A DNA stretch of 64,000 bases from Methylobacterium sp. NMS14P (GCF_028583545.1 NZ_CP087106.1:1928501-1992500), one strand, 5' to 3'; positions 32,429 through 46,139 are shown, counted from the stretch's first letter. Numbers and translations are program-made. Notes: a model not told the origin generated them from the letters alone.

Positions 32429-34614
32429 TGGTGCGTTCGACCGGGCCGGCGGTGCCCGAATCCCGCCTCCCGACGGCGCAGGTCACGGGGCTCTGGGGTA
32501 AGCGGCGCGCCCTCCCGGCGCGGGCGGGCTCCGACGGGCTGCGCGTCGCGCTGCCGGATCTCGCGGGCCGCTGGGTCGAGATCATCCTGTCCAACGACCC
32601 GGCCGAGGCCCGCGACACCCTCCCCGACATCAGCTTCGTCGGTCCCGACGGGCGCCCGGGCACGCTGCTGCCCCAGGAGGCCCGGGGCGGCGGCGCCTTC
32701 GCGTGGATCGGCTGCCTGCCCGAGGACGTCGCCGAGCTGCGCGTCGCCGACCCGGCGGGGCGGGTGCCGGCCCGGCTGCGCCGGATCGCCGTGCGCCGCC
32801 TCGCGCGGCCGGTCCTGGCCGCCCGCGGGCTCCTGCGCGATCCCGGCCTGACCGTGCAGGCCTTCACCTGGCGGATCCTCGGCAAGAAGGTGCGCGCGCG
32901 GGGCTTCCTCGGCCGGGCGCTGCGCCACCGGCGCGTGAGCGGCTACGAGGCCTGGCTCGGCACCCACACCCTCCGCCGCGCGGAGCGGGACGGGATCGCC
33001 GCCGAGATCGCCGCCTGGACCGATCCGCCGCTGATCTCCGTGCTGATGCCGGTTCACAATCCGGACCCGAAGGTGCTGCGGGCGGCCCTGGCGTCGCTGC
33101 GCGCGCAGCTCTACCCCCACTGGGAATTGTGCGCCGTCGACGACGCCTCCACGCGCCCCGAGATCCCGCGGATCCTGGGCCGGGCGGCCGAGGCCGACCC
33201 GCGCATCCGCGTCCTCGCCCGGACCGAGAACGGCCACATCGCCCGGGCGACCAACGACGCGCTGGGCATGGCCCGGGGCGCGGTCTGCGCCTTCATGGAC
33301 CACGACGACGCGCTCACCGAGGACGCCCTCTACGAGGTCGCCCGGGCGCTCCGCCGCGACCCCGGCCTCGTGCTGATCTACAGCGACGAGGACAAGATCG
33401 ACGGGCGCGGCCGGCGGTTCGACCCGCACTTCAAGTCCTGCTTCGACCGGGAGCTGCTCTACGCCCAGAACTACATCAACCACCTCACGGTCGTGCGCAC
33501 CGAGGCGCTGCGCGCCGTCGGCGGCCTGCGCCCCGGCTTCGAGGGCAGTCAGGACCACGACCTGCTGCTGCGGCTGACCGACGGGCTCGACCCCGCCCGC
33601 ATCCGCCACATCCCGCGGGTGCTCTATCACTGGCGCGCCGCGCAGGGTTCCGGCACCTTCTCGGACCGGTCGCTCGCCCGGGCCGAGGCCGCGCGCCTGC
33701 GCGCCCTGGAGGAGGTCGTGGCCCCCTGGGGCGGCCGGGCGGAGCGCGGTCCCGGCGGCTTCAACCGCCTGGTCCGGCCGCTGCCGGCGCGACCGCCGCG
33801 GGTCTCCGCGATCATCCCGACCCGGGACCGGGCCGAGATCCTGTCGGTGACCCTCGACGGGCTGCTCGGCGCGACCGACTACCCCGACATCGAGGTGATC
33901 ATCGTCGACAACGACAGCCGCGAGCCCGAGACTGCCGCCCTGTTCGCCCGCTACCGGGACGACCCGCGGGTGCGCGTCGTGCCGGTGCCGGGGGCGTTCA
34001 ATTTCTCGGATCTGTCGAACCGCGGCGCCGCCGCGGCCACCGGCGCGGTGCTCCTGTTCCTCAACAACGACATCGAGGTGCTCGAGCCCGGCTGGCTCGC
34101 CGAGTTGGTCCGCCACGCGGTGCGGCCGGAGATCGGGGCCGTCGGGGCCAAGCTCCTCTATCCGGACCACACGATCCAGCACGGCGGCATCGTCCTCGGG
34201 ATCGGGGGCGTGGCCGGCCACAGCCATCTCGGCGTCGCCGACGCGGATCCGGGCTACTTCTGCCGCATGGTCATCGCCCACGAGGTCTCGGCGGTCACCG
34301 GCGCGTGCCTGGCCATGCGGGCGGACGTGTTCACGGAGGTCGGGGGCTTCGACGCGCGGGCCCTGAAGGTCGCCTTCAACGACGTGGATCTCTGCCTGAA
34401 GATCCGCCGGGCCGGCTACCGGATCGTCTGGACGCCCTTCGCGAAATTGATTCATCACGAGTCGAAGAGCCGCGGGGCCGAGGACACGCCGGAGAAGCAG
34501 AAGCGCTTCGAGGGCGAAGTGCTGACCATGCTCGACCGCTGGGGACCGGAGCTGCGCGCCGACCCCTATTACAACATCAACCTGTCACGGAATTCGGCGC
34601 ATTACCGCGTGTGA
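32428..34614 (+). CDS. Glycosyltransferase with two tandem GT2 domains
   Basis: A 728-residue cytoplasmic protein. Residues about 1-180 are an unassigned beta-rich part. The first GT-A domain (about 195-420) begins LISVLMPVHNPD and has AVDDAS and MDHDDAL as its DxD region. The second (about 455-700) begins RVSAIIPTRDRAEIL, has IVDNDS and LNNDIEV, and later GACLAMRADVF and FNDVDLCLKIRRAGYRIVWTP. It would add two sugars, or alternate sugars, to a surface glycan such as O-antigen or exopolysaccharide. No flippase or polymerase gene is near. Confidence 0.9.
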   Translation: MVRSTGPAVPESRLPTAQVTGLWGKRRALPARAGSDGLRVALPDLAGRWVEIILSNDPAEARDTLPDISFVGPDGRPGTLLPQEARGGGAFAWIGCLPEDVAELRVADPAGRVPARLRRIAVRRLARPVLAARGLLRDPGLTVQAFTWRILGKKVRARGFLGRALRHRRVSGYEAWLGTHTLRRAERDGIAAEIAAWTDPPLISVLMPVHNPDPKVLRAALASLRAQLYPHWELCAVDDASTRPEIPRILGRAAEADPRIRVLARTENGHIARATNDALGMARGAVCAFMDHDDALTEDALYEVARALRRDPGLVLIYSDEDKIDGRGRRFDPHFKSCFDRELLYAQNYINHLTVVRTEALRAVGGLRPGFEGSQDHDLLLRLTDGLDPARIRHIPRVLYHWRAAQGSGTFSDRSLARAEAARLRALEEVVAPWGGRAERGPGGFNRLVRPLPARPPRVSAIIPTRDRAEILSVTLDGLLGATDYPDIEVIIVDNDSREPETAALFARYRDDPRVRVVPVPGAFNFSDLSNRGAAAATGAVLLFLNNDIEVLEPGWLAELVRHAVRPEIGAVGAKLLYPDHTIQHGGIVLGIGGVAGHSHLGVADADPGYFCRMVIAHEVSAVTGACLAMRADVFTEVGGFDARALKVAFNDVDLCLKIRRAGYRIVWTPFAKLIHHESKSRGAEDTPEKQKRFEGEVLTMLDRWGPELRADPYYNINLSRNSAHYRV

Positions 34615-34782
34615 GCGGTCCTCGCCCTCGCCGCCGCCGGTGACCGGCGACCGCGCGGTGCTATGCATGCGTCAGTGGGTGAACTTGCGTCCGGAGCCGG
34701 TTGCGATACCTCTGGACATGCCGCAAGAGGCAGTTCCGGCCAAGGCGTCCCCACGGGCGCGCGGCGAGGGCGACAATCAGAG

Positions 34783-36114
34783 ATGAGTGCGAACACCCCT
34801 ACGGTCGCGGGCCTGGAGCGCGACGCCCAGCAGGCGATGGGAGACCACAAGGTCCATCCCAACGAGATCGCCATCGGCGTGGTGATCGGGCGCGCGTCCG
34901 AATACTTCGACTTCTTCGTGTTCGGCATCGCCTGCGTGCTGGTCTTCCCGAAGGTGTTCTTCCCCTTCGTCGACCCGCTGAAGGGCACGCTCTACGCCTT
35001 CTCGATCTTCGCCCTCGCCTTCATCGCCCGGCCGCTCGGCACCGTGCTGTTCATGGCGATCGACCGGCGCCACGGGCGCAGCGTCAAGCTGACCACGGCC
35101 CTGTTCCTGCTCGGCGGGTCGACGGCGGCGGTGAGCTTCCTGCCGCGCTACGACAGCATCGGCATCTCGGCGGTCTACATCCTGGCCGGCCTGCGCATCC
35201 TGCAGGGCCTCGCCCTCGGCGGCGCCTGGGACGGTCTCGCCTCGCTGCTCGCCATGAACGCCCCGCGGGAGCGCCGCGGCTGGTACGCGATGATCCCGCA
35301 GCTCGGCGCGCCGCTGGGCTTCATGGTGGCGAGCGCGCTGTTCGCGTTCTTCCTGGTCAACCTCGACGAGGCCGATTTCATCGACTGGGGCTGGCGCTTC
35401 CCGTTCTACTGCGCCTTCACCATCAACGTGGTCGCGCTGTTCGCCCGGCTGCGCCTCGTCGCCACCGACGAGTTCGCCCGGATGATGGACCTCGACCGGC
35501 TGCGCCCGGTCCCGGCCCTGGAGCTGTTCCGCCACCACGCCGGCGACGTGGCCCGCGGCGCCTTCGTGCCGCTCGCCGCCTTCGCGCTGTTCCACCTCGT
35601 GACGATCTTCCCGATCGCGTGGCTCGCGCTGAACAGCACCACCCGCTCGCCGGGCGAGTTCCTGATCGTGCAGTTCTCCGGCGCGATCGTGTGCGCCGGC
35701 GCGGTGGCGGCCTCGGGCCTGATCGCCGACCAGATCGGCCGCCGCAACTGCCTGATCATGAGCTCTTCGCTGATCGCCTTCTTCGCCGTCGGCAGCATCA
35801 TCGCGCCGCTCCTGTTCGGCGAGAGCGCCATCGGCCAGACCATCTACGTCACGATCGGCTTCATGCTGCTCGGCCTCGCCTACGGCCAGACCGCGGGTGC
35901 GGTGAGCGCCCGCCTCGGCAACCGCTACCGCTACACCGGCGCCGCGCTGACCTCCGACTTCGCGTGGCTGATCGGGGCCGGCTTCGCCCCCCTGGTGGCC
36001 CTGTTCCTGTCGCAGCGCTACGGCTTGGCGATGATCGGCGTCTACCTCCTCTCCGGCGCGGTCTGCAGCCTCGTGGCGCTGTTCACCGACCGGTCGGAAC
36101 TGCGCCAGATGTGA
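34783..36114 (+). CDS. MFS transporter, metabolite:H+ symporter type
   Basis: A 443-residue transporter with 12 predicted membrane helices. The pattern GRASEYFDFFVFGIACVLVFPKVFFP in helix one, the RPLGTVLFMAIDRRHGRS loop (the MFS loop 2-3 motif), and GLALGGAWDGL fit the metabolite:H+ symporter group (sugar, dicarboxylate or shikimate-like substrates). The ATG at 34783 is chosen over an upstream frame because the conserved part starts about 40 residues later and GCGAGGG lies upstream. Substrate unknown. Confidence 0.88.
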   Translation: MSANTPTVAGLERDAQQAMGDHKVHPNEIAIGVVIGRASEYFDFFVFGIACVLVFPKVFFPFVDPLKGTLYAFSIFALAFIARPLGTVLFMAIDRRHGRSVKLTTALFLLGGSTAAVSFLPRYDSIGISAVYILAGLRILQGLALGGAWDGLASLLAMNAPRERRGWYAMIPQLGAPLGFMVASALFAFFLVNLDEADFIDWGWRFPFYCAFTINVVALFARLRLVATDEFARMMDLDRLRPVPALELFRHHAGDVARGAFVPLAAFALFHLVTIFPIAWLALNSTTRSPGEFLIVQFSGAIVCAGAVAASGLIADQIGRRNCLIMSSSLIAFFAVGSIIAPLLFGESAIGQTIYVTIGFMLLGLAYGQTAGAVSARLGNRYRYTGAALTSDFAWLIGAGFAPLVALFLSQRYGLAMIGVYLLSGAVCSLVALFTDRSELRQM

Positions 36115-36120
36115 GTCGGC

Positions 36121-36141
36121 GGGCGGCGGCGCTGGCCGCCC
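36121..36141 (+). terminator. Hairpin after the MFS gene
   Basis: GGGCGGC and GCCGCCC arms with a seven-base loop, six bases after the MFS stop. No T run. Confidence 0.4.
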
Positions 36142-36230
36142 GGCCCGCCCGTATAAGCTGACTGGAACGCCGCCTCGCGCGGCACGGCAGAAGCGCCGCG
36201 GCAGCGGCATGGGATGACGAGACGCGTGCT

Positions 36231-37460
36231 GTGACCTCCACGATCCATCGACCGGACAGGACCGACACTGCGACCCGCCGAGGCGGCCGCGGGCGGCGCC
36301 TCCTGCCGCTCCTCGCCCTGCCGCTCCTGACCCTGCTCGGCGGCTGCAACTTCGTGGTCCTGCACCCGGCCGGCTACGTGGCCGAGCAGCAGCGCAACCT
36401 CGTGCTGGCGGCGACCGGGCTGATGCTCCTGATCATCGTCCCGGTGATCGCCTTCACGCTGATCTTCGCGTGGCGCTACCGCGCCACCAACGAGGACGCG
36501 GTCTACGATCCCGAGTGGCACCACTCGACGCAGCTCGAGGTGCTGATCTGGACGGCGCCGCTGATGATCATCATCGCGCTCGGCGCCCTCACCTGGATCG
36601 GGACCCACACCCTCGATCCGTTCCGGCCGCTCAGCAAGATCGACCCGAAGCGCGACGTTCCGGCCGGCACCGTGCCGCTGGAGGTCGAGGCGGTGGCCAT
36701 GGATTGGAAGTGGCTGTTCCTCTACCCGCAATACGGGATCGCCACGGTCAACGAGCTCGCCGCGCCGGTGGACCGGCCGATCCGCTTCAAGATCACCGCC
36801 ACCGACGTGATGAACACGTTCTACGTGCCCACGCTCGCCGGCATGGTCTACGCGATGCCGGGCATGCAGACCCAGCTCCACGCGGTGATCAACCGCGAGG
36901 GCGCCTACGAGGGCCGCTCGGCGCACTACAGCGGCGCCGGCTTCTCCAACATGTTCTTCAAGTTCCACGGCCTCACCAACGAGGGCTTCGACAAGTGGGT
37001 CGCCAAGGCCAAGGCCGAGGGCGGCGAGCTCACCCAGGAGGCCTACCTGAAGCTCGAGGAGCCGAGCGAGGCCGAGCCGGCGCGGTTCTACAAGGCGTAC
37101 ATGAAGGGCCTCTACGACCGGATCATCGGCATGTGCCCGCGGCCCGACCAGATGTGCGTCGGCGAGATGGTGAAGATCGACGCGCAGGGCGGTGCCCACG
37201 GCGCGGAGGCCGCCGAGAACTACAAGCGCCTGCAGTACGACAACCGCCTCGCCGAGCGCGGTGTCGAGGCGCCCGGCGCGACGGCGCCGGCCTCCGAGAC
37301 CGCCCCGCACGGCCAGACGCAGCCGCAGGGCATGAAGCCGCGGCCCGACATGGGCAACCCGGACGTCCGGGGCCAGAAGTCGCCCGACAGCCAGGGCAAG
37401 GGCTCCGGCGAGGGCCAGAGCGAGGGTGGCCAGATCGCCCCCAAGCAGCTGAACCAGTGA
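36231..37460 (+). CDS. cyoA: Cytochrome bo3 ubiquinol oxidase subunit II
   Basis: A 409-residue subunit II of a quinol oxidase. The signal ends in the lipobox LGGC, so it is a lipoprotein; two membrane helices (about 58-82 and 104-125) and a periplasmic cupredoxin domain follow. The Cys and His ligands of the CuA centre are absent, as in quinol rather than cytochrome c oxidases. The C-terminal ~90 residues are a polar Gly/Gln/Pro-rich tail, longer than in E. coli CyoA. It starts with GTG and heads the cyoABCD operon. Confidence 0.93.
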   Translation: MTSTIHRPDRTDTATRRGGRGRRLLPLLALPLLTLLGGCNFVVLHPAGYVAEQQRNLVLAATGLMLLIIVPVIAFTLIFAWRYRATNEDAVYDPEWHHSTQLEVLIWTAPLMIIIALGALTWIGTHTLDPFRPLSKIDPKRDVPAGTVPLEVEAVAMDWKWLFLYPQYGIATVNELAAPVDRPIRFKITATDVMNTFYVPTLAGMVYAMPGMQTQLHAVINREGAYEGRSAHYSGAGFSNMFFKFHGLTNEGFDKWVAKAKAEGGELTQEAYLKLEEPSEAEPARFYKAYMKGLYDRIIGMCPRPDQMCVGEMVKIDAQGGAHGAEAAENYKRLQYDNRLAERGVEAPGATAPASETAPHGQTQPQGMKPRPDMGNPDVRGQKSPDSQGKGSGEGQSEGGQIAPKQLNQ

Positions 37461-37535
37461 GGCCGCGCGTGCTGACAGCGGACTCCACACACACAACCGG
37501 CGGTCGCCGTCGAACCCACTGAACGGGCCGATCCC

Positions 37536-39536
37536 ATGTTCGCAAACCTGGACCTACAGCAGCTGCTCGTCGGGCGATTTACGATCGAGCAGATCCCCTA
37601 TCACGAGCCGATCCTGCAGGCGACGTTCGCCGGCGTGGCCGTCGTCGGCCTCACCGTCCTCGGCGTCATCACCTACTACCGCTTCTGGGGGCCGATGTGG
37701 CGTGACTGGATCACGTCGATCGACCACAAGAAGATCGGCATCATGTACTGCATCTTCGCGGGCATCATGCTGCTGCGCGGCTTCGCCGACGCGATCCTGA
37801 TGCGCTCGCAGCAGGCGGTCGCGTTCGGCGACCAGCAGGGCTTCCTGCCGCCGCACCACTACGATCAGATCTTCACCGCCCACGGCATGATCATGATCTT
37901 CTTCGTGGCGATGCCGTTCGTCACGGGGCTCATGAACTTCGCCGTGCCGCTGCAGATCGGCGCCCGCGACGTCGCCTTCCCGTTCCTGAACAACTTCAGC
38001 TTCTGGATGACGGTCGCCGGCGGCCTGCTGGTGATGGTCTCGCTGTTCGTCGGCGAGTTCTCCCGCGCCACCTGGCTGGCCTACCCGCCCCTCTCCGGTG
38101 CGGCGATGAGCCCCGGCGTCGGCGTCGACTACTACATCTGGGCGCTGCAGATCGCCGGTATCGGGACGCTGCTCTCGGGCATCAACCTAGTCGCCACCAT
38201 CGTGAAGATGCGGGCGCCCGGCATGACCATGATGAAGCTGCCGATCTTCGTCTGGTCGGCGCTGTGCACCAACATCCTGATCGTGGCCGCCTTCCCGATC
38301 CTCACGGCCGTTCTCGCGATGCTGTCGCTCGACCGCTACGTCGGCACGCACTTCTTCACGAACGACCTCGGCGGCAACGCCATGCTGTACTTCAACCTGA
38401 TCTGGATCTGGGGTCACCCGGAGGTCTACATCCTGATCCTGCCGGCCTTCGGCGTGTTCTCGGAGATCACCTCGACCTTCTGCGGCAAGCGCCTGTTCGG
38501 CTACACCTCGATGGTCTACGCGCTGGTGGTCATCACCATCCTCGCCTACCTCGTGTGGCTGCACCACTTCTTCACGATGGGCTCGGGCGCGGACGTGAAC
38601 TCGTTCTTCGGGATCACGACCATGATCATCTCGATCCCGACGGGCGCGAAGATCTTCAACTGGATGTTCACGATGTACCGCGGCCGGATCCGGTTCGAGG
38701 TGCCGATGATGTGGGTGGTGGCGTTCATCGTCACCTTCGTGATCGGCGGCATGACCGGCGTCCTCCTGGCGGTGCCCCCGGCCGACTTCGTGCTGCACAA
38801 CTCGCTGTTCCTGATCGCGCACTTCCACAACGTGATCATCGGCGGCGTGCTGTTCGGCATGTTCGCCGGCGTCACCTTCTGGTTCCCCAAGGCCTTCGGC
38901 TTCAAGCTCGACGAGTTCTGGGGGAAGATGGCCCTCGTGTTCTGGGTGACCGGGTTCTACGTCGCCTTCATGCCGCTCTACGTGCTCGGCCTGATGGGCG
39001 TGACCCGGCGCATGCAGCATTTCGACGACCCGTCGCTGCAGATCTGGTTCGTGATCGCCGCCATCGGCGCGGCGCTCATCGCCTGCGGCATCGCCTCGCA
39101 GATCGTGATGTTCGTGGTCTCGATCCGGAACCGCGACAAGCTGCGCGACCTCAGCGGCGACCCGTGGGGCGGCCGGACGCTCGAGTGGTCCACCTCCTCG
39201 CCGCCGCCGGACTACAACTTCGCCTTCACGCCGGTGGTCCACGATTCCGACGCGTGGTGGGACATGAAGAACCGCGGCTTCGACCGTCCGCTCAAGGGCT
39301 ACAAGCCGATCCACATGCCCAAGAACACCGCGGCCGGCGCGATCCTGGCGGTCCTGAACTTCATCTTCGGCCTGGCCATGGTCTGGTACGTCTGGTGGCT
39401 GGCGATCCTCAGCTTCGTGGCGATCTTCGTCGTGGCGATCGCCCACACCTTCAATTACAATCGCGACTACTACATTCCCGCCGACGTTGTCAGTCGGACG
39501 GAAGGTCAGCGGACGCGCGAACTGGAGATGGCGTGA
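37536..39536 (+). CDS. cyoB: Cytochrome bo3 ubiquinol oxidase subunit I
   Basis: The 666-residue catalytic subunit, with about 15 membrane helices. Haem and copper ligands are visible: His in [10 protein letters not shown] (low-spin haem), His and Tyr in WGHPEVYI (CuB and its cross-linked Tyr), the two His in LHHFFTMG (CuB), and two His in HFHNVIIGG (haems). It reduces oxygen to water with ubiquinol and pumps protons across the inner membrane. The gene follows cyoA by 75 bp and precedes cyoC by 4 bp. Confidence 0.97.
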   Translation: MFANLDLQQLLVGRFTIEQIPYHEPILQATFAGVAVVGLTVLGVITYYRFWGPMWRDWITSIDHKKIGIMYCIFAGIMLLRGFADAILMRSQQAVAFGDQQGFLPPHHYDQIFTAHGMIMIFFVAMPFVTGLMNFAVPLQIGARDVAFPFLNNFSFWMTVAGGLLVMVSLFVGEFSRATWLAYPPLSGAAMSPGVGVDYYIWALQIAGIGTLLSGINLVATIVKMRAPGMTMMKLPIFVWSALCTNILIVAAFPILTAVLAMLSLDRYVGTHFFTNDLGGNAMLYFNLIWIWGHPEVYILILPAFGVFSEITSTFCGKRLFGYTSMVYALVVITILAYLVWLHHFFTMGSGADVNSFFGITTMIISIPTGAKIFNWMFTMYRGRIRFEVPMMWVVAFIVTFVIGGMTGVLLAVPPADFVLHNSLFLIAHFHNVIIGGVLFGMFAGVTFWFPKAFGFKLDEFWGKMALVFWVTGFYVAFMPLYVLGLMGVTRRMQHFDDPSLQIWFVIAAIGAALIACGIASQIVMFVVSIRNRDKLRDLSGDPWGGRTLEWSTSSPPPDYNFAFTPVVHDSDAWWDMKNRGFDRPLKGYKPIHMPKNTAAGAILAVLNFIFGLAMVWYVWWLAILSFVAIFVVAIAHTFNYNRDYYIPADVVSRTEGQRTRELEMA

Positions 39537-39540
39537 TCCG

Positions 39541-40173
39541 ATGATGCACGCGGAGACTGCACCCCCCGGCGCCGCGGCGCCGGTCTTCTACCAGATCGAC
39601 GAGGAGGGCCATCATTCCGAGGGCTCGACCATGCTCGGGTTCTGGCTCTACCTGATGAGCGACTGCCTCATCTTCGCGACCCTGTTCGCGACCTACGGAG
39701 TGCTCGGGCGCAGCTACGCGGCCGGCCCCACCCCGAAGGAGCTGTTCGACCTGCCGGGCATCGCGGTGAACACCGCCATGCTGCTGTTCTCGTCCATCAC
39801 CTACGGCTTCGCCATGCTGGAGATGGACCGGGACCGGGTGAAGCAGACTCAGATCTGGCTCGCCATCACGGGCCTGTTCGGTGTCGCCTTCGTGGCCCTG
39901 GAGATCCGGGAGTTCGTCCACCTGTTCCACGAGGGCGCGCCGCCCTGGCGCAGCGCGTTCCTGTCCTCGTTCTACACCCTGGTCGGGACCCACGGCCTGC
40001 ACGTCTCGATGGGCATCCTGTGGCTCGTCGTGCTGATGGTGCAGGTCGGCAAGCGCGGCCTGATCGTCGAGAACAAGCGCCGGCTGATGTGCCTGTCGAT
40101 GTTCTGGCACTTCCTCGACCTGATCTGGATCGGCGTCTTCACCGTCGTCTACCTGATGGGAGTGCTCGAATGA
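39541..40173 (+). CDS. cyoC: Cytochrome bo3 ubiquinol oxidase subunit III
   Basis: A 210-residue subunit III with five membrane helices, the CyoC number. Typical stretches are LGFWLYLMSDCLIFATLFATYGVL, REFVHLFHEGAPPWRSAFLSSFYTLVGTHGLHV in parts, and FWHFLDLIWIGVFTVVYL. It stabilises the oxidase core. The start ATG is four bases after the cyoB stop, and the stop overlaps cyoD as ATGA, which shows tight coupling. Confidence 0.96.
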   Translation: MMHAETAPPGAAAPVFYQIDEEGHHSEGSTMLGFWLYLMSDCLIFATLFATYGVLGRSYAAGPTPKELFDLPGIAVNTAMLLFSSITYGFAMLEMDRDRVKQTQIWLAITGLFGVAFVALEIREFVHLFHEGAPPWRSAFLSSFYTLVGTHGLHVSMGILWLVVLMVQVGKRGLIVENKRRLMCLSMFWHFLDLIWIGVFTVVYLMGVLE

Positions 40174-40574
40174 GCGCCGACGCACACCACCTCACCGGCC
40201 ACGGTCAGGACACGCACGACGCCCACGCCCACAGCGAGGGCGGCCACGGCACCTTCCAGAGCTACATGACGGGCTTCGTCCTGTCGGTGATCCTGACGGT
40301 GATCCCGTTCTGGCTGGTGATGGGCAACGTCCTCGACAACAGCCTCGTCACCACCCTGGTCATCCTGGCGCTCGGCGGCGTCCAGATGGTCGTGCACGTC
40401 ATCTACTTCCTGCACATGAGCACGAAGTCGGAGGGCGGCTGGACCTTCATGGCGCTGATCTTCACCATCACGCTGGTGGTGATCATGCTCGCCGGCTCGG
40501 TGTGGGTGATGTACCACCTCAACCACAACATGATGCCGATGGATGCCCACGACGTCATGAACAACGCCCGCTGA
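40170..40574 (+). CDS. cyoD: Cytochrome bo3 ubiquinol oxidase subunit IV
   Basis: A 134-residue subunit IV with a His-rich polar start (TGHGQDTHDAHAHSEGGHG) and three membrane helices, including FVLSVILTVIPFWLVM and VHVIYFLHMST. The His-rich N-terminus is longer than in E. coli CyoD. It assists assembly of the CuB site. Translation is coupled to cyoC through the ATGA overlap, and the SURF1 gene follows 38 bp later. Confidence 0.95.
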   Translation: MSADAHHLTGHGQDTHDAHAHSEGGHGTFQSYMTGFVLSVILTVIPFWLVMGNVLDNSLVTTLVILALGGVQMVVHVIYFLHMSTKSEGGWTFMALIFTITLVVIMLAGSVWVMYHLNHNMMPMDAHDVMNNAR

Positions 40575-40612
40575 GCGCGCGTCCGGAGACGAGGCCCGCG
40601 GGGTCGGGAGAG

Positions 40613-41374
40613 GTGGCCGATCCGGGATCGGCCCCCTCCCCGGCCCCGCTCTCGTTGCTGCGGCGCGCCGTGTTCGGCGTCGGCGCGGGCCTCGTCTTCC
40701 TGGTGCTGCTGGGGCTCGGGACCTGGCAGGTGGAGCGGCGGGCCTGGAAGCTCGACCTGATCGCCCGGGTCGATGCCCGGGTCCACGCCCCGCCCGTGCC
40801 GGCCCCCGGTCCCGCCGCGTGGCCGCGCGTCGGCCCCGACGACGCCTACCGGCACGTCCGGGTCTCCGGCACCTTCCTGAACGATCGCGAGACCCTGGTT
40901 CAGGCGGTCACCGAGCGGGGCGGCGGCTTCTGGGTGCTGACGCCCCTGCGCCGTCCCGACGGGACTCTCGTGCTGGTCAACCGCGGCTTCGTGCCCGGCG
41001 ACCGGCGGGATCCGGCGAGCCGGGCGGCCGGGCAGGTCGCAGGCGAGACCGCGGTCACCGGTCTCCTGCGGCTGACCGAGCCGAAGGGCGCGTTCCTGCG
41101 CTCCAACGACCCCGAGGACGACCGCTGGTACTCCCGGGACGTGGCGGCCATCGCGGCGGCGCGCGGCCTGACCGACGTCGCCCCCTACTTCGTGGACGCC
41201 GACGCGGCGCCCAATCCCGGCGGCCTGCCGGTGGGCGGCCTGACGGTGATCGCCTTCCCCAACAACCACCTCGTCTACGCGATCACGTGGTACGGGATGG
41301 CGCTGATGCTGGCCGGCGCCGGGGTCTACCTGCTGCGGCGCGGCCCGGGGGACCGGGACGCCACGTTGCGCTGA
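40613..41374 (+). CDS. SURF1-family oxidase assembly protein
   Basis: A 253-residue SURF1 protein with one helix near each end (about 20-38 and 225-243) and a periplasmic part between. Family motifs GLGTWQVERRAWK, VLVNRGFVPGDRR, and NNHLVYAITWYGMA are present. SURF1 helps insert haem a or o into terminal oxidases. The GTG start at 40613 has GGGAGAG directly before it. Its place after cyoABCD indicates service to this quinol oxidase. Confidence 0.92.
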   Translation: MADPGSAPSPAPLSLLRRAVFGVGAGLVFLVLLGLGTWQVERRAWKLDLIARVDARVHAPPVPAPGPAAWPRVGPDDAYRHVRVSGTFLNDRETLVQAVTERGGGFWVLTPLRRPDGTLVLVNRGFVPGDRRDPASRAAGQVAGETAVTGLLRLTEPKGAFLRSNDPEDDRWYSRDVAAIAAARGLTDVAPYFVDADAAPNPGGLPVGGLTVIAFPNNHLVYAITWYGMALMLAGAGVYLLRRGPGDRDATLR

Positions 41375-41394
41375 GGTGCGCTGAGGTGCGCTGA
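41372..41394. repeat. Three tandem 10-bp units with stops in all frames
   Basis: CTGAGGTGCG is repeated at the SURF1 stop. The TGA at 41372 ends SURF1; TGAs at 41382 and 41392 lie 10 and 20 bases on, so the three cover all reading frames. Confidence 0.7.
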
Positions 41395-41462
41395 GGCGCC
41401 GGTGCTGCGCGGCTCCGCGGAAGCTTGACCGATAGGGGAGTAGCCCGCTCCGAGCGGGTCCC

Positions 41463-41484
41463 TATAATGGCGTGACAAACGCCA
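41463..41484 (+). promoter_or_regulatory. Promoter -10 with overlapping inverted repeat before mcmA
   Basis: A perfect TATAAT (41463-41468) is followed by TGGCGT-GACAA-ACGCCA (41468-41484), an inverted repeat that would overlap the transcript start. No good -35 box is at standard spacing. A repressor or activator site for the mutase gene is plausible. Confidence 0.45.
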
Positions 41485-41499
41485 CAACGAGTCAACGCC

Positions 41500-45530
<4,031 letters not shown>

Positions 45531-45549
45531 GGGGTGTCGGGAGACGCCC

Positions 45550-45640
45550 CGTCTTTGCGAGCGCAGCGAAGCAATCCAGAGGCGCCACGCTCTGCGGCGG
45601 CGCGCCACCCCGGGTCGCTTCGCTGCGCTCGCGATGACGG
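45550..45640. repeat. Interspersed inverted-repeat element, copy 3
   Basis: About 91 bp starting CGTCTTTGCGAGCGCAGCG and ending GCTCGCGATGACGG. Inner GAAGCAATCCAG and GGGTCGCTTCGC blocks pair. It lies between pgm and the convergent acetyltransferase gene, where a hairpin could also help end transcripts. Confidence 0.85.
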
Positions 45641-45659
45641 TAGGGCCGGCACCGATGCC

Positions 45660-46139
45660 TCAAACCAAGTCCTTCACCATGTGCACGGTGACGTCGTCGT
45701 CGCGGGTCCGGCCCGGTCCGTCGTAGAGCTCCTCCCGCTCCACCCGGTAGCCGAGCGCGCCGTAGAGGCGCAGGTTCGCCGTGTACTTCTTGTTGGTGTA
45801 GAGGCGCAGCCGCGCGAGCCCGGCCTCGGCCGCGGCGGCGTCGGCGCGTCCCATCAGCCGGCTGCCGAAGCCCCGGCCCTGGAAGGCCGGGTGCACCGCG
45901 ACGTTGACGACCAGCAGGTAATCGGCCTCGGCCCGCGTCTCGATCAGGCCGGCGAGATCCGGGCCAGCCAGCAGCAGGTCGAAGCGGTGGTCCCGCAAAG
46001 CCTGCGCGTAGTCCGCCCGCATGGGGATCGGCAGGCGGCCGATCACCGGGATCCACTTGGTGTAGGCAGCCTCCACCAGCGCCCGGATCGCCTCCGCGTC
46101 CGCCGGCGCACCGCGCCGGAGCGCGACTGACTCGTCCAT
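45660..46139 (-). CDS. GNAT-family N-acetyltransferase
   Basis: A 159-residue GNAT protein. The acetyl-CoA site is at VNVAVHPAFQGRGFGSRLM (the Q/R-x-x-G-x-G/A loop), followed by RLRLYTNKKYTANLRLYGALGYRVERE, the usual motif B. The ATG at 46139 has AGAGG just upstream and avoids a four-residue extension. Substrate unknown. Confidence 0.87.
   Translation of the reverse strand: MDESVALRRGAPADAEAIRALVEAAYTKWIPVIGRLPIPMRADYAQALRDHRFDLLLAGPDLAGLIETRAEADYLLVVNVAVHPAFQGRGFGSRLMGRADAAAAEAGLARLRLYTNKKYTANLRLYGALGYRVEREELYDGPGRTRDDDVTVHMVKDLV

Noticed and set aside
32113..34458. 781-residue frame antisense to the glycosyltransferase
   Set aside because: Shadow of a clear two-domain GT2 gene with no family features of its own.
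38187..39446. 419-residue frame antisense to cyoB
   Set aside because: His/Asp/Glu/Arg-rich composition mirrors the membrane protein on the other strand; no motif or ribosome site.
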